Notes under the pieces: generated by a model
The model's input: the letters and a program-made list of their open reading frames with translations, nothing else
Told to the model about the DNA's origin: nothing
Databases searched by the model: none
NCBI RefSeq assembly: GCF_002159085.1
Contig: NZ_LZRU01000001.1
Location: 1 to 64,000 of the forward strand
Length of the DNA: 64,000 bases
Source: Thermobacillus sp. ZCTH02-B1
GTDB lineage: Bacteria > Bacillota > Bacilli > Paenibacillales > Paenibacillaceae
Direction of reading: 5' to 3'
Made by a program: the position numbers and the translations under genes
Part shown: positions 17,600 through 25,458 of the stretch, in pieces
Layout of the letters: each line of letters starts with the position of its first letter
Numbering within the stretch: position 1 is the stretch's first letter

Positions 17600-17698
17600 T
17601 TATCCACAACCGTCTGTGTATGAATTGTGCGTTTCTTGTGGGCAAACGTCGAAAAATGCGCCGCCGCAATGGGGATGTTGTGGACAGAGTTATACACA
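17600..17698. promoter_or_regulatory. DnaA-box cluster upstream of sda
   Basis: Perfect or near-perfect 9-mers are TTATCCACA at 17600-17608 and TTATACACA at 17690-17698 on the plus strand. TCATACACA (17615-17623), TTGCCCACA (17637-17645) and CTGTCCACA (17679-17687) lie on the minus strand with one or two mismatches. The cluster sits directly upstream of the sda promoter. In Bacillus, DnaA activates sda through such boxes. The rest of the 308-base gap (17515-17822) shows no gene. Confidence 0.8.
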
Positions 17699-17822
17699 GC
17701 CCCTTGCGGCGGTTCCGCTGATAAAAAAGTTTCATGCATATCGGAAATCAGATTACCAAATCCTATTAACGGCGTTAAATATTTCCCCCTCCCGATCTCC
17801 TTCCCCGAGGCCGCCCGGCGGC

Positions 17823-18509
17823 TCAATGCGGCCGCGTGTTCACTTCGAAGATCCAGATCTTGCCCGAGCGGTCCAGGCCGTAATCGAATCCGAGCTGGTC
17901 GATGCCGGGATACCGCCGCTCCAGCACGGCCGTCGCCGTGTAGGTGAGCGACCGCATCTGGCGCTTCTTTGCCGCCGCGAGCCGCGGCGACAGCGAGCGG
18001 CTGATGCCGACGGAAGCGGGCAGCTGCGTGCCGCCGCGGCACAGGTTCGTGACGAACAGCCCCTTGCGCGCGAGCCGGCCGACGATCGCACGGATCCGCC
18101 ATTCGCCGCCTTCCTTCACGATTTTCACCCGGTAATCGATCGGCCGTCCGCCGATCGTCGCAAGCGGAATGCGGCGCTGAATCAGATACCGCCGTCCCCT
18201 CCTGAGCCGGCGCAACGCCTTCGCCAGCTCCGCGAACGTGCGGTACCGGCGCTTCGACGCTCCGACGGTGACGGAGTAACCGCCGCCCTCGCGCGCGACC
18301 TTCGCGACGCCGACGCCGCCGGTGCCGCGCTGCGGCTTGATGACGACGCTCCCGTATTGCGCGAGCATCCCGCGCAGATTGGCCTCGCTGTAGAGCCGCG
18401 TCTTCGGAATGTGCGGAGCGATCCCCGGATGCGACAGGAGAGCCGCCGTCTTCGCCCATTTGTCCGCCAGCGTCCTGCCGGACGACCGGACTTGAGCCTG
18501 CATCGGCAT
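17823..18509 (-). CDS. YheC/YheD-family ATP-grasp protein
   Basis: A 228-residue ATP-grasp enzyme related to spore-coat-associated YheC/YheD proteins. Visible features are VVIKPQRGTGGVGVAKV (nucleotide-binding lysine and glycine loop), IDYRVKIVKEGG, and the terminal FDYGLDRSGKIWIFEVNTRPH, whose Glu and Asn bind metal in the fold. It is about half the length of YheC/YheD proteins and lacks their N-terminal domain, although short members exist. It ends immediately after the catalytic loop. Substrate is unknown. Confidence 0.8.
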   Translation of the reverse strand: MPMQAQVRSSGRTLADKWAKTAALLSHPGIAPHIPKTRLYSEANLRGMLAQYGSVVIKPQRGTGGVGVAKVAREGGGYSVTVGASKRRYRTFAELAKALRRLRRGRRYLIQRRIPLATIGGRPIDYRVKIVKEGGEWRIRAIVGRLARKGLFVTNLCRGGTQLPASVGISRSLSPRLAAAKKRQMRSLTYTATAVLERRYPGIDQLGFDYGLDRSGKIWIFEVNTRPH

Positions 18510-18655
18510 CGCCCCTTCCCCTTGTCATGCTGCATCCTATGCCGGAGAGACAACGTTCTCCTGGACATCCACCCCCGCCTCGTCCGAAATGTGCGGACGC
18601 CGTTGATCTCGGGCCTTCCGGGATGGTACGCTGACAGTACCAGGGAGGTGCCGAC

Positions 18656-19000
18656 ATGATACCGATCGACGCCGAAGCGGTCCAGGCCATGCTGGACGCA
18701 CTGAAAGACCGAGATGTCTATCTGCACCTCGAGTCGACGACCGGAGCCTACGCAGCCCATTACGACAGCAGCCGGCATCCGTCGTCCGCGTTCGTCCGGA
18801 ACGCCGTCATCCGGTACGAACGGGGCGTCATTTCCGGCACCGGTCCGTACCGCGTCGGGCTGAAGATGGCGCACGGATGGGTCTATTGCGAGGGACTGAC
18901 GCATTACGAGGAAACGGAGACGGAGCGGCTCCTGCTGGCCGGCCACAACCGCGAAGGGAAGCTGGCCGTCGCGCTGCAGCTGTCTCCGACGCCGTTCTGA
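18656..19000 (+). CDS. yojF: YojF-family protein (DUF1806)
   Basis: A 114-residue soluble protein with the pattern MLDALKDRDVYLHLESTTG, VIRYERGVISG and HGWVYCEGLTHYE. This resembles Bacillus YojF, which is paired with the BshB2 deacetylase as it is here. GGGAGGTG lies six bases upstream of the ATG. A small hairpin (TGGTAC/GTACCA at 18624-18642) sits just before the ribosome site and could affect translation. The role of YojF is unknown. Confidence 0.85.
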   Translation: MIPIDAEAVQAMLDALKDRDVYLHLESTTGAYAAHYDSSRHPSSAFVRNAVIRYERGVISGTGPYRVGLKMAHGWVYCEGLTHYEETETERLLLAGHNREGKLAVALQLSPTPF

Positions 19001-19020
19001 CGCGAAGGGAGCCTGATGCC

Positions 19021-19677
19021 GTGGAAAAACGCGTTCTCGCCGTATTCCCGCATCCCGACGACGAATCGTTCGGCGCATCCGGAACGCTGGCGATGTACGC
19101 CGCCTCCGGCGCCGAGGTCGCCTACGCCTGCCTGACGCTCGGTCAGATGGGCCGGAACATGGGGTTCCCGCCGTTCGCGAACCGAGAGACGCTCCCCGAA
19201 TGCCGCCGGAAGGAGCTGGAGGCGTCCTGCCGCGCGATCGGCATCCGGGACCTCAGGCTGCTCGGCTTCATGGACAAGACGATCGAATTCGAGGATCCCG
19301 AACTGCTCGACGCGCGGATCGGCGCGGTGGTGCGCGACGTGCAGCCCGAGCTCGTCATCACCTTCTATCCGGGTTACGCCGTCCATCCGGATCATGATGC
19401 CTGCGGCGCCGCCGTCGTCCGCGTGATCGGGCGGATGCCGCGCGGCGAACGTCCCGCCGTGCACTGCATCGCCTTCTCGCACGGCTGCGAGCGGGTGCTC
19501 GGCAATCCGGACGTCCTCCGCGACGTGCGGCCGTATCTGAAGCAGAAGTTCGCATCGATCCGGGCGCACCGTTCCCAATTCTACGTGCCCGGCGTATCGG
19601 ACGGCGACGGCCGGGTGACGCGCGAGCTCGAGGAGCGGTTCGGCACCGAACGGTTCTGGACCTATCGCTTCGATTGA
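19021..19677 (+). CDS. bshB2: Bacillithiol biosynthesis deacetylase BshB2
   Basis: The enzyme removes the acetyl group from GlcNAc-malate to give GlcN-malate, the second step in bacillithiol synthesis. The 218-residue protein carries the LmbE/PIG-L zinc motif FPHPDDES near the start and the second motif VHPDHDACG near residue 122. The GTG start at 19021 is chosen because a GGGAG site precedes it and the metal motif then falls at the usual N-terminal position. It follows yojF by 20 bases. Confidence 0.9.
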   Translation: MEKRVLAVFPHPDDESFGASGTLAMYAASGAEVAYACLTLGQMGRNMGFPPFANRETLPECRRKELEASCRAIGIRDLRLLGFMDKTIEFEDPELLDARIGAVVRDVQPELVITFYPGYAVHPDHDACGAAVVRVIGRMPRGERPAVHCIAFSHGCERVLGNPDVLRDVRPYLKQKFASIRAHRSQFYVPGVSDGDGRVTRELEERFGTERFWTYRFD

Positions 19678-19697
19678 CGCAGGTTGCGGAATCCATC

Positions 19698-19726
19698 TTT
19701 ACAAATTTGCGGAAAACGGCTATAAT
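19698..19726 (+). promoter_or_regulatory. Strong sigma-A promoter of the HisD-like gene
   Basis: TTTACA and TATAAT are separated by exactly 17 bases. Transcription would start near 19733, leaving a leader of about 227 bases before the start codon. Confidence 0.85.
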
Positions 19727-19732
19727 GCGGCC

Positions 19733-19947
19733 AACCGATTCGGAAAGAAGGCGGAGGGGATGGCTGCTTTCACGCTTCGGATCGTCAAAGCCCGCTGCCA
19801 TCACGATCGGCCAGGCGTTTGACCCGCGCGGCAGATTCCCGCGGGGCAAACGCCTTTCGGCGTTGTGCCTGCGGGCCCGCGAAGGATCGGAGGAGCCGGC
19901 CAGGCACAGCCCGTGCCTGGATCGGCTTTTTGATTTTCGGGGGAAAC
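19733..19947 (+). promoter_or_regulatory. Structured leader with mutually exclusive hairpins (candidate riboswitch or attenuator)
   Basis: The leader folds into three parts. A 5' domain pairs ATGGC (19760) with GCCAT (19798). A central stem pairs GGCGTTTG with CAAACGCC (19814-19855). GTGCCTG at 19865-19871 can pair with CAGGCAC at 19901-19907. That last segment is also the left arm of the terminator, so the two structures exclude each other. I could not assign it to a known riboswitch class, and no T-box AGGGTGG motif is present. Confidence 0.65.
19895..19931 (+). terminator. Intrinsic terminator inside the HisD-like leader
   Basis: CCAGGCAC (19900-19907) pairs with GTGCCTGG (19913-19920), extended by GCCG/CGGC, and is followed by TTTTT. 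It lies 28 bases before the start codon and therefore works as an attenuator. Confidence 0.8.
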
Positions 19948-19959
19948 GGAGGTTGCGCC

Positions 19960-21426
19960 ATGGAATGCATCCATCGTCTGCCGGAGGACCGGGAAAGGTT
20001 GGACGCGCGCCTCGCCGCACGGCGCAGGCTGTTCGACCGGAAGACGCTGGAGGGCGTACTCGATCTGTTCGACGACGTCGAGGCGCGGGGCGACGCCGCG
20101 GTCATCGACGCGACACGGACCTTCGACGGCGTCGCCCTGGAGCGGCTCACGGTCGACGAAGCGTATGTCTCCCGCTGCGTTGCGGACCTGTCCCCTTCGC
20201 TCAGGGAAGCGGTGGAGACGGCGATCCGCCACGTCCGCGAGGTGAACCTCGCGCTGCTGCCGGAATCCCGGGAACTGAAAATCCGCCCCGGCACCGTCGT
20301 CGGCGAGCGGTTCGGGCCGCTCGACGCGGTCGGCATCTGGATTCCGTCGCGCAAGGGCCCGCTGCTCTCGACCGCGATCATGCTCGTCACCGCCGCCCGG
20401 GTCGCCGGCGTCGGCACGGTCGTCGTCGGCATGCCGCCGCGGCCGGACGGATCGGCCGACCCGGCGACGGCGGCCGCCGCGAAGCTGGCGGGCGCGGACC
20501 GGATCGTCGTCGGCAACGGCGTCGCCGTCATCGCGGCGTTCGCCTGCGGCACAGCGTCGATCCCCGAGACCGACGGCGTCTTCGGCCCGGGGCCCGGCGG
20601 CATCGGCGCCGCGATGTTCGCCGCGATGATGCGCGGCAAGCGGAGCGCGCCCGGCATCGGCCCGTCGGATTCGGTCGTGCTCGCCGACGGCACGGCCGAC
20701 CCGGCCGCAGTCGCCCGCGACCTCGCGAACGAGGCGGAACACGGTCCGGACTCGTCGTCGGTGCTCGTGACGACCTCCGCCGCGCTGGCCGGGCGGACCG
20801 CCGAAGAACTGCGGCGGGTGATCGCCGAAGCGGACGAGCCGCGGCGCGGCTGGCTCGAGACCGTGTTCGGCCCCGGCGGGCGCGACGCGATCGTCATCGC
20901 CTCCGACCTCGACGAGGCGTGCGCGTTCATCAACGACTACGCGCCCGAGCACCTGATGATCGTCTGCGAACCGGAGACGGAACGACGGGCGCTCGGACGG
21001 ATCCGGCACGCGGGCGAAATGCTGCTCGGGGCGAACACCCCCTTCTCCGCCGCCAATTACGGGATCGGCATCACCGCGGTCCTGCCGACGAACGGGTTCG
21101 CGCGCGCCTGGTCGGGCGTTACCGCACGGGACATGATGAAGGCGTCCACCGTCGGCCGGCTGGACCCCGGCGCGCTGCGCGACATCGCCCCGGTCATCCG
21201 CGCCTTCGCGCGCTGCGAGGGGCTGCCCGCCCACGAGGCGGCCGCCCTCGTCCGGTTGAACCGCCGCGCGCCGCGCGGAATCGCCGCCGGTTCCGGACCC
21301 GCAGGCCATGGGGAGTCGTCCGCCCGCCATGCGGACGACGGCCCCGCACGCACCGGCGGCGGAACGATGCCCGTCCGCGAAGCGGACGCCGGCCGCAATG
21401 CCGAACGGGACGGTCATGAACGATGA
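19960..21426 (+). CDS. Histidinol dehydrogenase-like protein with altered active site
   Basis: A 488-residue HisD-family protein starting at MECIHRLPED, with GGAGG eight bases upstream. Family landmarks are clear: AVGIWIPSRKGPLLST, the GPSDSVVLAD loop, AEHGPDSS, YAPEHLMIV and the late CEGLPAHEA histidine. By alignment to Escherichia coli HisD from memory, zinc ligand Gln259 is Glu, zinc ligand Asp360 is Asn (AANYGIG), and His367 is Ala (ITAVLPT). No other his genes are near. This is probably a paralogue acting on another amino or sulfo-alcohol, not the histidine enzyme. A 50-residue Gly/Arg-rich tail follows the fold. It overlaps the next frame by ATGA. Confidence 0.8.
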   Translation: MECIHRLPEDRERLDARLAARRRLFDRKTLEGVLDLFDDVEARGDAAVIDATRTFDGVALERLTVDEAYVSRCVADLSPSLREAVETAIRHVREVNLALLPESRELKIRPGTVVGERFGPLDAVGIWIPSRKGPLLSTAIMLVTAARVAGVGTVVVGMPPRPDGSADPATAAAAKLAGADRIVVGNGVAVIAAFACGTASIPETDGVFGPGPGGIGAAMFAAMMRGKRSAPGIGPSDSVVLADGTADPAAVARDLANEAEHGPDSSSVLVTTSAALAGRTAEELRRVIAEADEPRRGWLETVFGPGGRDAIVIASDLDEACAFINDYAPEHLMIVCEPETERRALGRIRHAGEMLLGANTPFSAANYGIGITAVLPTNGFARAWSGVTARDMMKASTVGRLDPGALRDIAPVIRAFARCEGLPAHEAAALVRLNRRAPRGIAAGSGPAGHGESSARHADDGPARTGGGTMPVREADAGRNAERDGHER

Positions 21427-21490
21427 CCGCCGCCTTCCTCCTCGTGCTCGCGACGGGATGCCTGCACGCGGTCTGGAACCTCATTGCGCC
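21423..21490 (+). pseudogene. EamA/DMT transporter, N-terminal remnant
   Basis: The frame starts in an ATGA overlap with the HisD-like gene and reads MTAAFLLVLATGCLHAVWNL. This matches the first membrane helix of EamA/DMT exporters (usually followed by a lysine and a basic turn). After about 22 residues the similarity stops and the frame runs into unrelated sequence, ending at 21644 in arginine-rich noise. A full-length member has about 290 residues. The remnant indicates that the gene was deleted from its second helix onward. Confidence 0.7.
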
Positions 21491-21512
21491 ATCTTCCCGC
21501 GGGACATATACT
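21484..21512 (+). promoter_or_regulatory. Candidate promoter of the CDF transporter gene
   Basis: TTGCGC and TATACT are 17 bases apart. The -35 element lies inside the truncated EamA frame, so the promoter spans the deletion junction. The palindrome GCATGCGCATGC near 21530 may be an operator. Confidence 0.5.
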
Positions 21513-21565
21513 AAATGTAAATTTCGGGCGCATGCGCATGCCGTGCGCCGAAGGAGGCGGCCAGC

Positions 21566-22534
21566 ATGGGGGATTTCCACCATCTCGCGCACGTCAAGGA
21601 GCAGGAGGCGTCCCGGCGCACGCTGTGGATCGTGCTCGGCCTGACCCTGTTCTTCACGATCATCGAAGTGATCGGCGGCATCGTCTCGAAATCGCTGGCG
21701 CTCCTGTCCGACTCCGCCCACATGATCTCCGACGTCGGCGCGCTCGGGCTCAGCCTGCTGGCGGTGAAGCTGGCCTCGCGCAAGCCAAACTCCACGTACA
21801 CCTACGGCTACCTCCGGTTCGAACCGATCGCGGCGCTGCTGAACGGCCTGACGCTGTGCGCGATCTCGATCGGCATCTTCATCGAAGGCGCACGCCGGTT
21901 CGTGACGCGTCCCGAGATCGACTACGGCATCATGCTGACGATCGCCGTCATCGGCCTGGTCGTCAACATCATCCTGACGGCCGTCCTCAGCCGCAGCATG
22001 AAGGAAGAGAACAATCTGAACATCCGGAGCGCGCTCTGGCATTTCATCGGCGATCTGCTCAGTTCGATCGGCGTCATCGTGTCGGCGGTGCTCATTTCCT
22101 TCACGGGCTGGCATCTGTTCGATCCGATCATCAGCATCGTGATCGGCGGGATCATTTTCGGCGGCGGGGCGCGGATCGTCCGGCAGTCGTACCGCGTCCT
22201 GATGGAATCGGTGCCGGAGGGGTACGAGCTGGAGGAGATCCGGCGGGACATCGCGAAGGTGGAGGGCGTGCTGGACGTGCACGAGATGCATTTCTGGGCG
22301 ATCTCGACCGATCACAACATCCTGACCGCCCACGTCTTCATCCGCGCCGACATCCAGCCGTTCTGCGTCATCCTCGCGATCAACGAGATGCTGAAGGACA
22401 AGTACAAAATCATGCACGCCACGATCCAGACCGAGCACGCGCAGATCCACCCGCACGGCGAATACGGCAGGCAGTTCCTCGAAGATCGCCGGCCCCGGGA
22501 CAAAGCGCCCGCCGGAACGGCGCAGCATGCGTAA
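21566..22534 (+). CDS. Cation diffusion facilitator (CzcD/ZitB-like) metal exporter
   Basis: A 322-residue membrane exporter of zinc or a similar divalent metal, driven by proton exchange. Six membrane segments are visible. The metal site reads DSAHMISDVGALG in helix 2, and a matching HFIGDLLSSIGV lies in helix 5. The C-terminal cytosolic domain contains VEGVLDVHEMHFWAIS. AAGGAGG lies eight bases upstream of the ATG. The gene is monocistronic, with a shared terminator downstream. Confidence 0.92.
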   Translation: MGDFHHLAHVKEQEASRRTLWIVLGLTLFFTIIEVIGGIVSKSLALLSDSAHMISDVGALGLSLLAVKLASRKPNSTYTYGYLRFEPIAALLNGLTLCAISIGIFIEGARRFVTRPEIDYGIMLTIAVIGLVVNIILTAVLSRSMKEENNLNIRSALWHFIGDLLSSIGVIVSAVLISFTGWHLFDPIISIVIGGIIFGGGARIVRQSYRVLMESVPEGYELEEIRRDIAKVEGVLDVHEMHFWAISTDHNILTAHVFIRADIQPFCVILAINEMLKDKYKIMHATIQTEHAQIHPHGEYGRQFLEDRRPRDKAPAGTAQHA

Positions 22535-22688
22535 TGCGGCACGGACCTTCCCCGAACGGTATCATGCCCGCCGCATGGGGCGCCTTGACGGCCCCGCTCC
22601 GGAAGGCCGGCAGCCGCCGCAACGGGAATGCCCCGCCGCGATCCCGCCCCGGCCGGCCCGGCCGGAGCGCCCGCCCGCATCAAACACA

Positions 22689-22727
22689 AAAAAAGTACGG
22701 TTCGCCCGCAGCGAGCCGTACTTTTTC
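22689..22727. terminator. Bidirectional terminator between the CDF and amino-acid ABC genes
   Basis: AGTACGGTTCG (22695-22705) pairs with CGAGCCGTACT (22713-22723). It is flanked by A-runs on the left and T-runs on the right, so it can end transcription in both directions between convergent genes. Confidence 0.88.
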
Positions 22728-22732
22728 AACTT

Positions 22733-23557
22733 CTACAGCACCTTCGACAGGAATTCCCTCGTCCGCGGGTGCCTCGGATTCGTAAAGATCCGCTCCGGCG
22801 TGTCGTCCTCGAGGATGTTCCCCCCGTCCATGAACAGCACCCGCGTCGCCACTTCCCGCGCGAACCCCATTTCGTGCGTGACGATCACCATCGTCATGCC
22901 CTCGTCCGCAAGCTGGCGGATCAGATCGAGCACCTCGCCGACCATCTCCGGATCGAGCGCCGAGGTCGGCTCGTCGAACAACATCACCTTCGGGTTCATC
23001 GCGAGCGCGCGGACGATCGCGATGCGCTGCTTCTGGCCGCCGGACAGGGTGGACGGATAGGCGTTCGCCTTGTCCTCCAGACCGATGCGCTTCAGGAGCC
23101 GCAGCGCGTTCTCCCGCGCCTCCTCCCGGATCCGCGCCTTGCTCGTCTCGATCGGATGCAGCGGCAGCTTCTCGCCGTGGAACAGATTGCGCAGCCGGAC
23201 GAGCCGGTTCCGCCGCTTCAGCCGGCGCAGATCCCTGAGTCCCAGATACACCGGTGCCAGCATGATGTTCTCGAGCACGGTCTTGTTGTTGAACAGGTTG
23301 AAATGCTGGAACACCATGCCCATCTGCCGGCGGTGTTCGTCGATGTCCGCCTTCCGGTCGGTGATGTCCCGGCCTTCGAACAGGATCGAGCCGCTCGTCG
23401 GCTCCTCCATCCGGTTCAGGCAGCGGAGGAAGGTGCTCTTGCCGCTGCCGGACGGCCCGATGATCGCGATTTTCTCGCCCTGCCGGATCGTGGTCGTGAT
23501 CCCCTTCAGCACCTCCGTGCTGCCGTAGGCCTTTCGCAGATTAATGACGTCGATCAC
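22733..23557 (-). CDS. Amino-acid ABC transporter ATP-binding protein with an internal insertion
   Basis: A 274-residue ATPase of the polar amino-acid uptake family. Walker A is GPSGSGKST, the signature is [15 protein letters not shown], Walker B is [16 protein letters not shown], and the switch is [12 protein letters not shown]. It is about 30 residues longer than usual. A basic stretch ([20 protein letters not shown]) is inserted after the Q-loop region, before the helix that leads to the signature. It overlaps the permease gene by 17 bases. Confidence 0.93.
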   Translation of the reverse strand: MIDVINLRKAYGSTEVLKGITTTIRQGEKIAIIGPSGSGKSTFLRCLNRMEEPTSGSILFEGRDITDRKADIDEHRRQMGMVFQHFNLFNNKTVLENIMLAPVYLGLRDLRRLKRRNRLVRLRNLFHGEKLPLHPIETSKARIREEARENALRLLKRIGLEDKANAYPSTLSGGQKQRIAIVRALAMNPKVMLFDEPTSALDPEMVGEVLDLIRQLADEGMTMVIVTHEMGFAREVATRVLFMDGGNILEDDTPERIFTNPRHPRTREFLSKVL

Positions 23558-24251
23558 TTTTCCTCAGGCTCCTTTCCAACTGCCTGACGATCAGCGCGGC
23601 GACGGCCACGAGCACGATGTAGATCAGGGCCATCACGAGATACGGCACCATGAACTCGTAATTGTTCGAGCCGATGTAGTTGAAGGCCACGTACAGATCG
23701 GCCGCGCCGACGAAGCTGACGACGGAGGTCTCCTTGATCAGCGAGATGAACTCGTTGCCGAGCGTCGGCACGATGTTCTTCACCGCCTGCGGAATGACGA
23801 TCTTCATCATCGTGACCCGGTAGTTCAGGCCGAGCGCCCGGCCCGCCTCCATCTGGCCGGGATCGACGGACAGGATGCCGCTGCGCATGATCTCCGATAC
23901 ATAGGCGGCGCTGTTCAGGCCGAAGACGATCACGCACACCTGCAGCGCGGGGATGTTGATGCCCATCAGGGGCAGCGCCACATAGTAGGCGACGAGCAAT
24001 TGCACGACGATCGGCGTGCCGCGGAACAGGCCGACGTAGAAGACGCACAGGCCTTCCAGGGATTTGGTCAACCGGTTGGTTTTCGGCATGACCCGCACGA
24101 CCGCGATCAGCGTCCCGATCAGGATGCCGATGGCCAGCCCGGCGACCGCGATCCAGACCGTATTCTGCAGCCCGGTGAGCACCTTCACGTAGCCGCCATG
24201 CTCGATGAAGACCTCCCAGAACCGCTCCAGCTTTTTGTCAAAATTCCCCAT
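23541..24251 (-). CDS. Amino-acid ABC transporter permease
   Basis: A 236-residue HisM/GlnP-type permease. Four to five membrane helices are visible ([20 protein letters not shown], then [16 protein letters not shown]). The EAA loop reads [30 protein letters not shown]. It is the middle gene of the binding protein-permease-ATPase operon, 69 bases after the binding protein. It would form a homodimer, since only one permease gene is present. Confidence 0.93.
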   Translation of the reverse strand: MGNFDKKLERFWEVFIEHGGYVKVLTGLQNTVWIAVAGLAIGILIGTLIAVVRVMPKTNRLTKSLEGLCVFYVGLFRGTPIVVQLLVAYYVALPLMGINIPALQVCVIVFGLNSAAYVSEIMRSGILSVDPGQMEAGRALGLNYRVTMMKIVIPQAVKNIVPTLGNEFISLIKETSVVSFVGAADLYVAFNYIGSNNYEFMVPYLVMALIYIVLVAVAALIVRQLERSLRKSDRRH

Positions 24252-24320
24252 GATTCCTCTCCCAAGCGCGGAGATACTCCGCCCGGATCGGCGGAGTATC
24301 GTCGAATCTTGCGATGCGCT

Positions 24321-25190
24321 TTATTGCAGTTCGTTGAAGGCGGCCGCGATGAACTTCGCCGGCTCCTCGTCGATGATGACGAAATCCAGGTTGCCGTTCA
24401 GCATGTCCTGGACGGCCAGCGAACCGTTCCGGTAGCCGATGCCGGTCACGTTCAGCCCCCGGAAGCCCCAGTCCTCGTCGCCTTCCACATAGAACTGCGC
24501 GGTCGTGCCCGTCTGGAACCCGACCCGGGTGTCCTTCGACAGGCCGTTCAGCACGGCTTCCACGTCGGCGGTCGTCTTCGCTTCGTCGAACCGCGTGTCG
24601 GACGCCTTCACGATGATCATTTGCGCGGCGTCATAGTATTTGTCCGAGAAGTTGACGTACGCCTTGCGCTCTTCCGTGATCGTGAGGCCCGCCATCCCGA
24701 TGTCCGCCTTGCCCTGGCCGACGGACAGCACGACGGCGTCGAAGTCCATGTTGCTGATGACCAGTTCCTTGCCCAGATATTCGGCGAGCAGCGCGGCGAG
24801 TTCCATGTCGACGCCGTAATATTTGTCGCCCACCGTATATTCGAAAGGCTCGAAGGCGGCGTTGGTCGCGACGACCAGCTGATCCTTGCCGGGATCAAGC
24901 TGCGCCGAGACGACCGGCTTGGGCTCCCCGTCGCCGAAATAGCGGTTCAGGATCTCGTCGAGCGTCCCGTCTTCCTTGACTTTGGCGATGAACGCGTTCA
25001 CCTGCTCCAGCAGCTCCGGCTGGTTCTTGTCGACGACGAAGGCGTACTCTTCCTCCGTGAGCGGAATCTCGATGACCTTCACGGCCTGGCCGCCCGAACC
25101 CGCCTGATCCTTGCCGCCGCTTCCCGATCCGCATCCCGCGGCCGCGATCGCGAGCAGGACCGCCAACAGAATGATGGCTGATTGCTTCAT
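24321..25190 (-). CDS. Amino-acid-binding lipoprotein, apparently circularly permuted
   Basis: The start MKQSAIILLAVLLAIAAAGCG has AAGGGAGAG upstream and a clear lipobox. The 289-residue protein belongs to the SBP_bac_3 fold. The core runs from LVVATNAAFEPFEY to LVVQ-type NGNLDFVIIDEEPAKF. The segment that normally closes this fold (AFVVDKNQPELLEQVNAFIA, then DGTLDEILNRYFG) stands at residues 45-85, before the core. The C-terminus stops right after DEEPAKFIAAAFNELQ. I recall similar orderings in some Clostridia, so this is likely a real variant. Confidence 0.85.
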   Translation of the reverse strand: MKQSAIILLAVLLAIAAAGCGSGSGGKDQAGSGGQAVKVIEIPLTEEEYAFVVDKNQPELLEQVNAFIAKVKEDGTLDEILNRYFGDGEPKPVVSAQLDPGKDQLVVATNAAFEPFEYTVGDKYYGVDMELAALLAEYLGKELVISNMDFDAVVLSVGQGKADIGMAGLTITEERKAYVNFSDKYYDAAQMIIVKASDTRFDEAKTTADVEAVLNGLSKDTRVGFQTGTTAQFYVEGDEDWGFRGLNVTGIGYRNGSLAVQDMLNGNLDFVIIDEEPAKFIAAAFNELQ

Positions 25191-25458
25191 GCTGCGTTCT
25201 CTCCCTTGTTCCCGGATGTGAATAAAAAACGAGCACATTATTGATGAATTCTCACAAAATATACATGATTCGATCTTCCCGGCGCAACATCCAAATGATG
25301 AATTTGTTCCGCGCGCACAACGGAACCCCCGGCGGCGCCCCGCCGGGGCTCTCCCGCGCCCGGAACGTCCGCCGGATCCCGCCGGCATCCGGACCGCGCG
25401 GCCGGAGCGGCGGCCGCGCCCTCCGCCGGGGCCAGGCCGCAGCCGGGGCGGCCGGGGA
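25191..25458. other. 268-base gap: binding-protein promoter region and GC-rich stems
   Basis: Bases 25215-25300 are AT-rich and should contain the leftward promoter of the transporter operon, but no convincing hexamer pair was found. Bases 25320-25450 are extremely GC-rich with several complementary words (CCCCGGC/GCCGGGG) that may end MFS-gene transcription. No gene is seen. Confidence 0.4.

Noticed and set aside
19741-19960. A T-box leader for histidine in front of the HisD-like gene
   Set aside because: The conserved AGGGTGG antiterminator motif and a stem I with specifier loop were not found; only the switch architecture remains.
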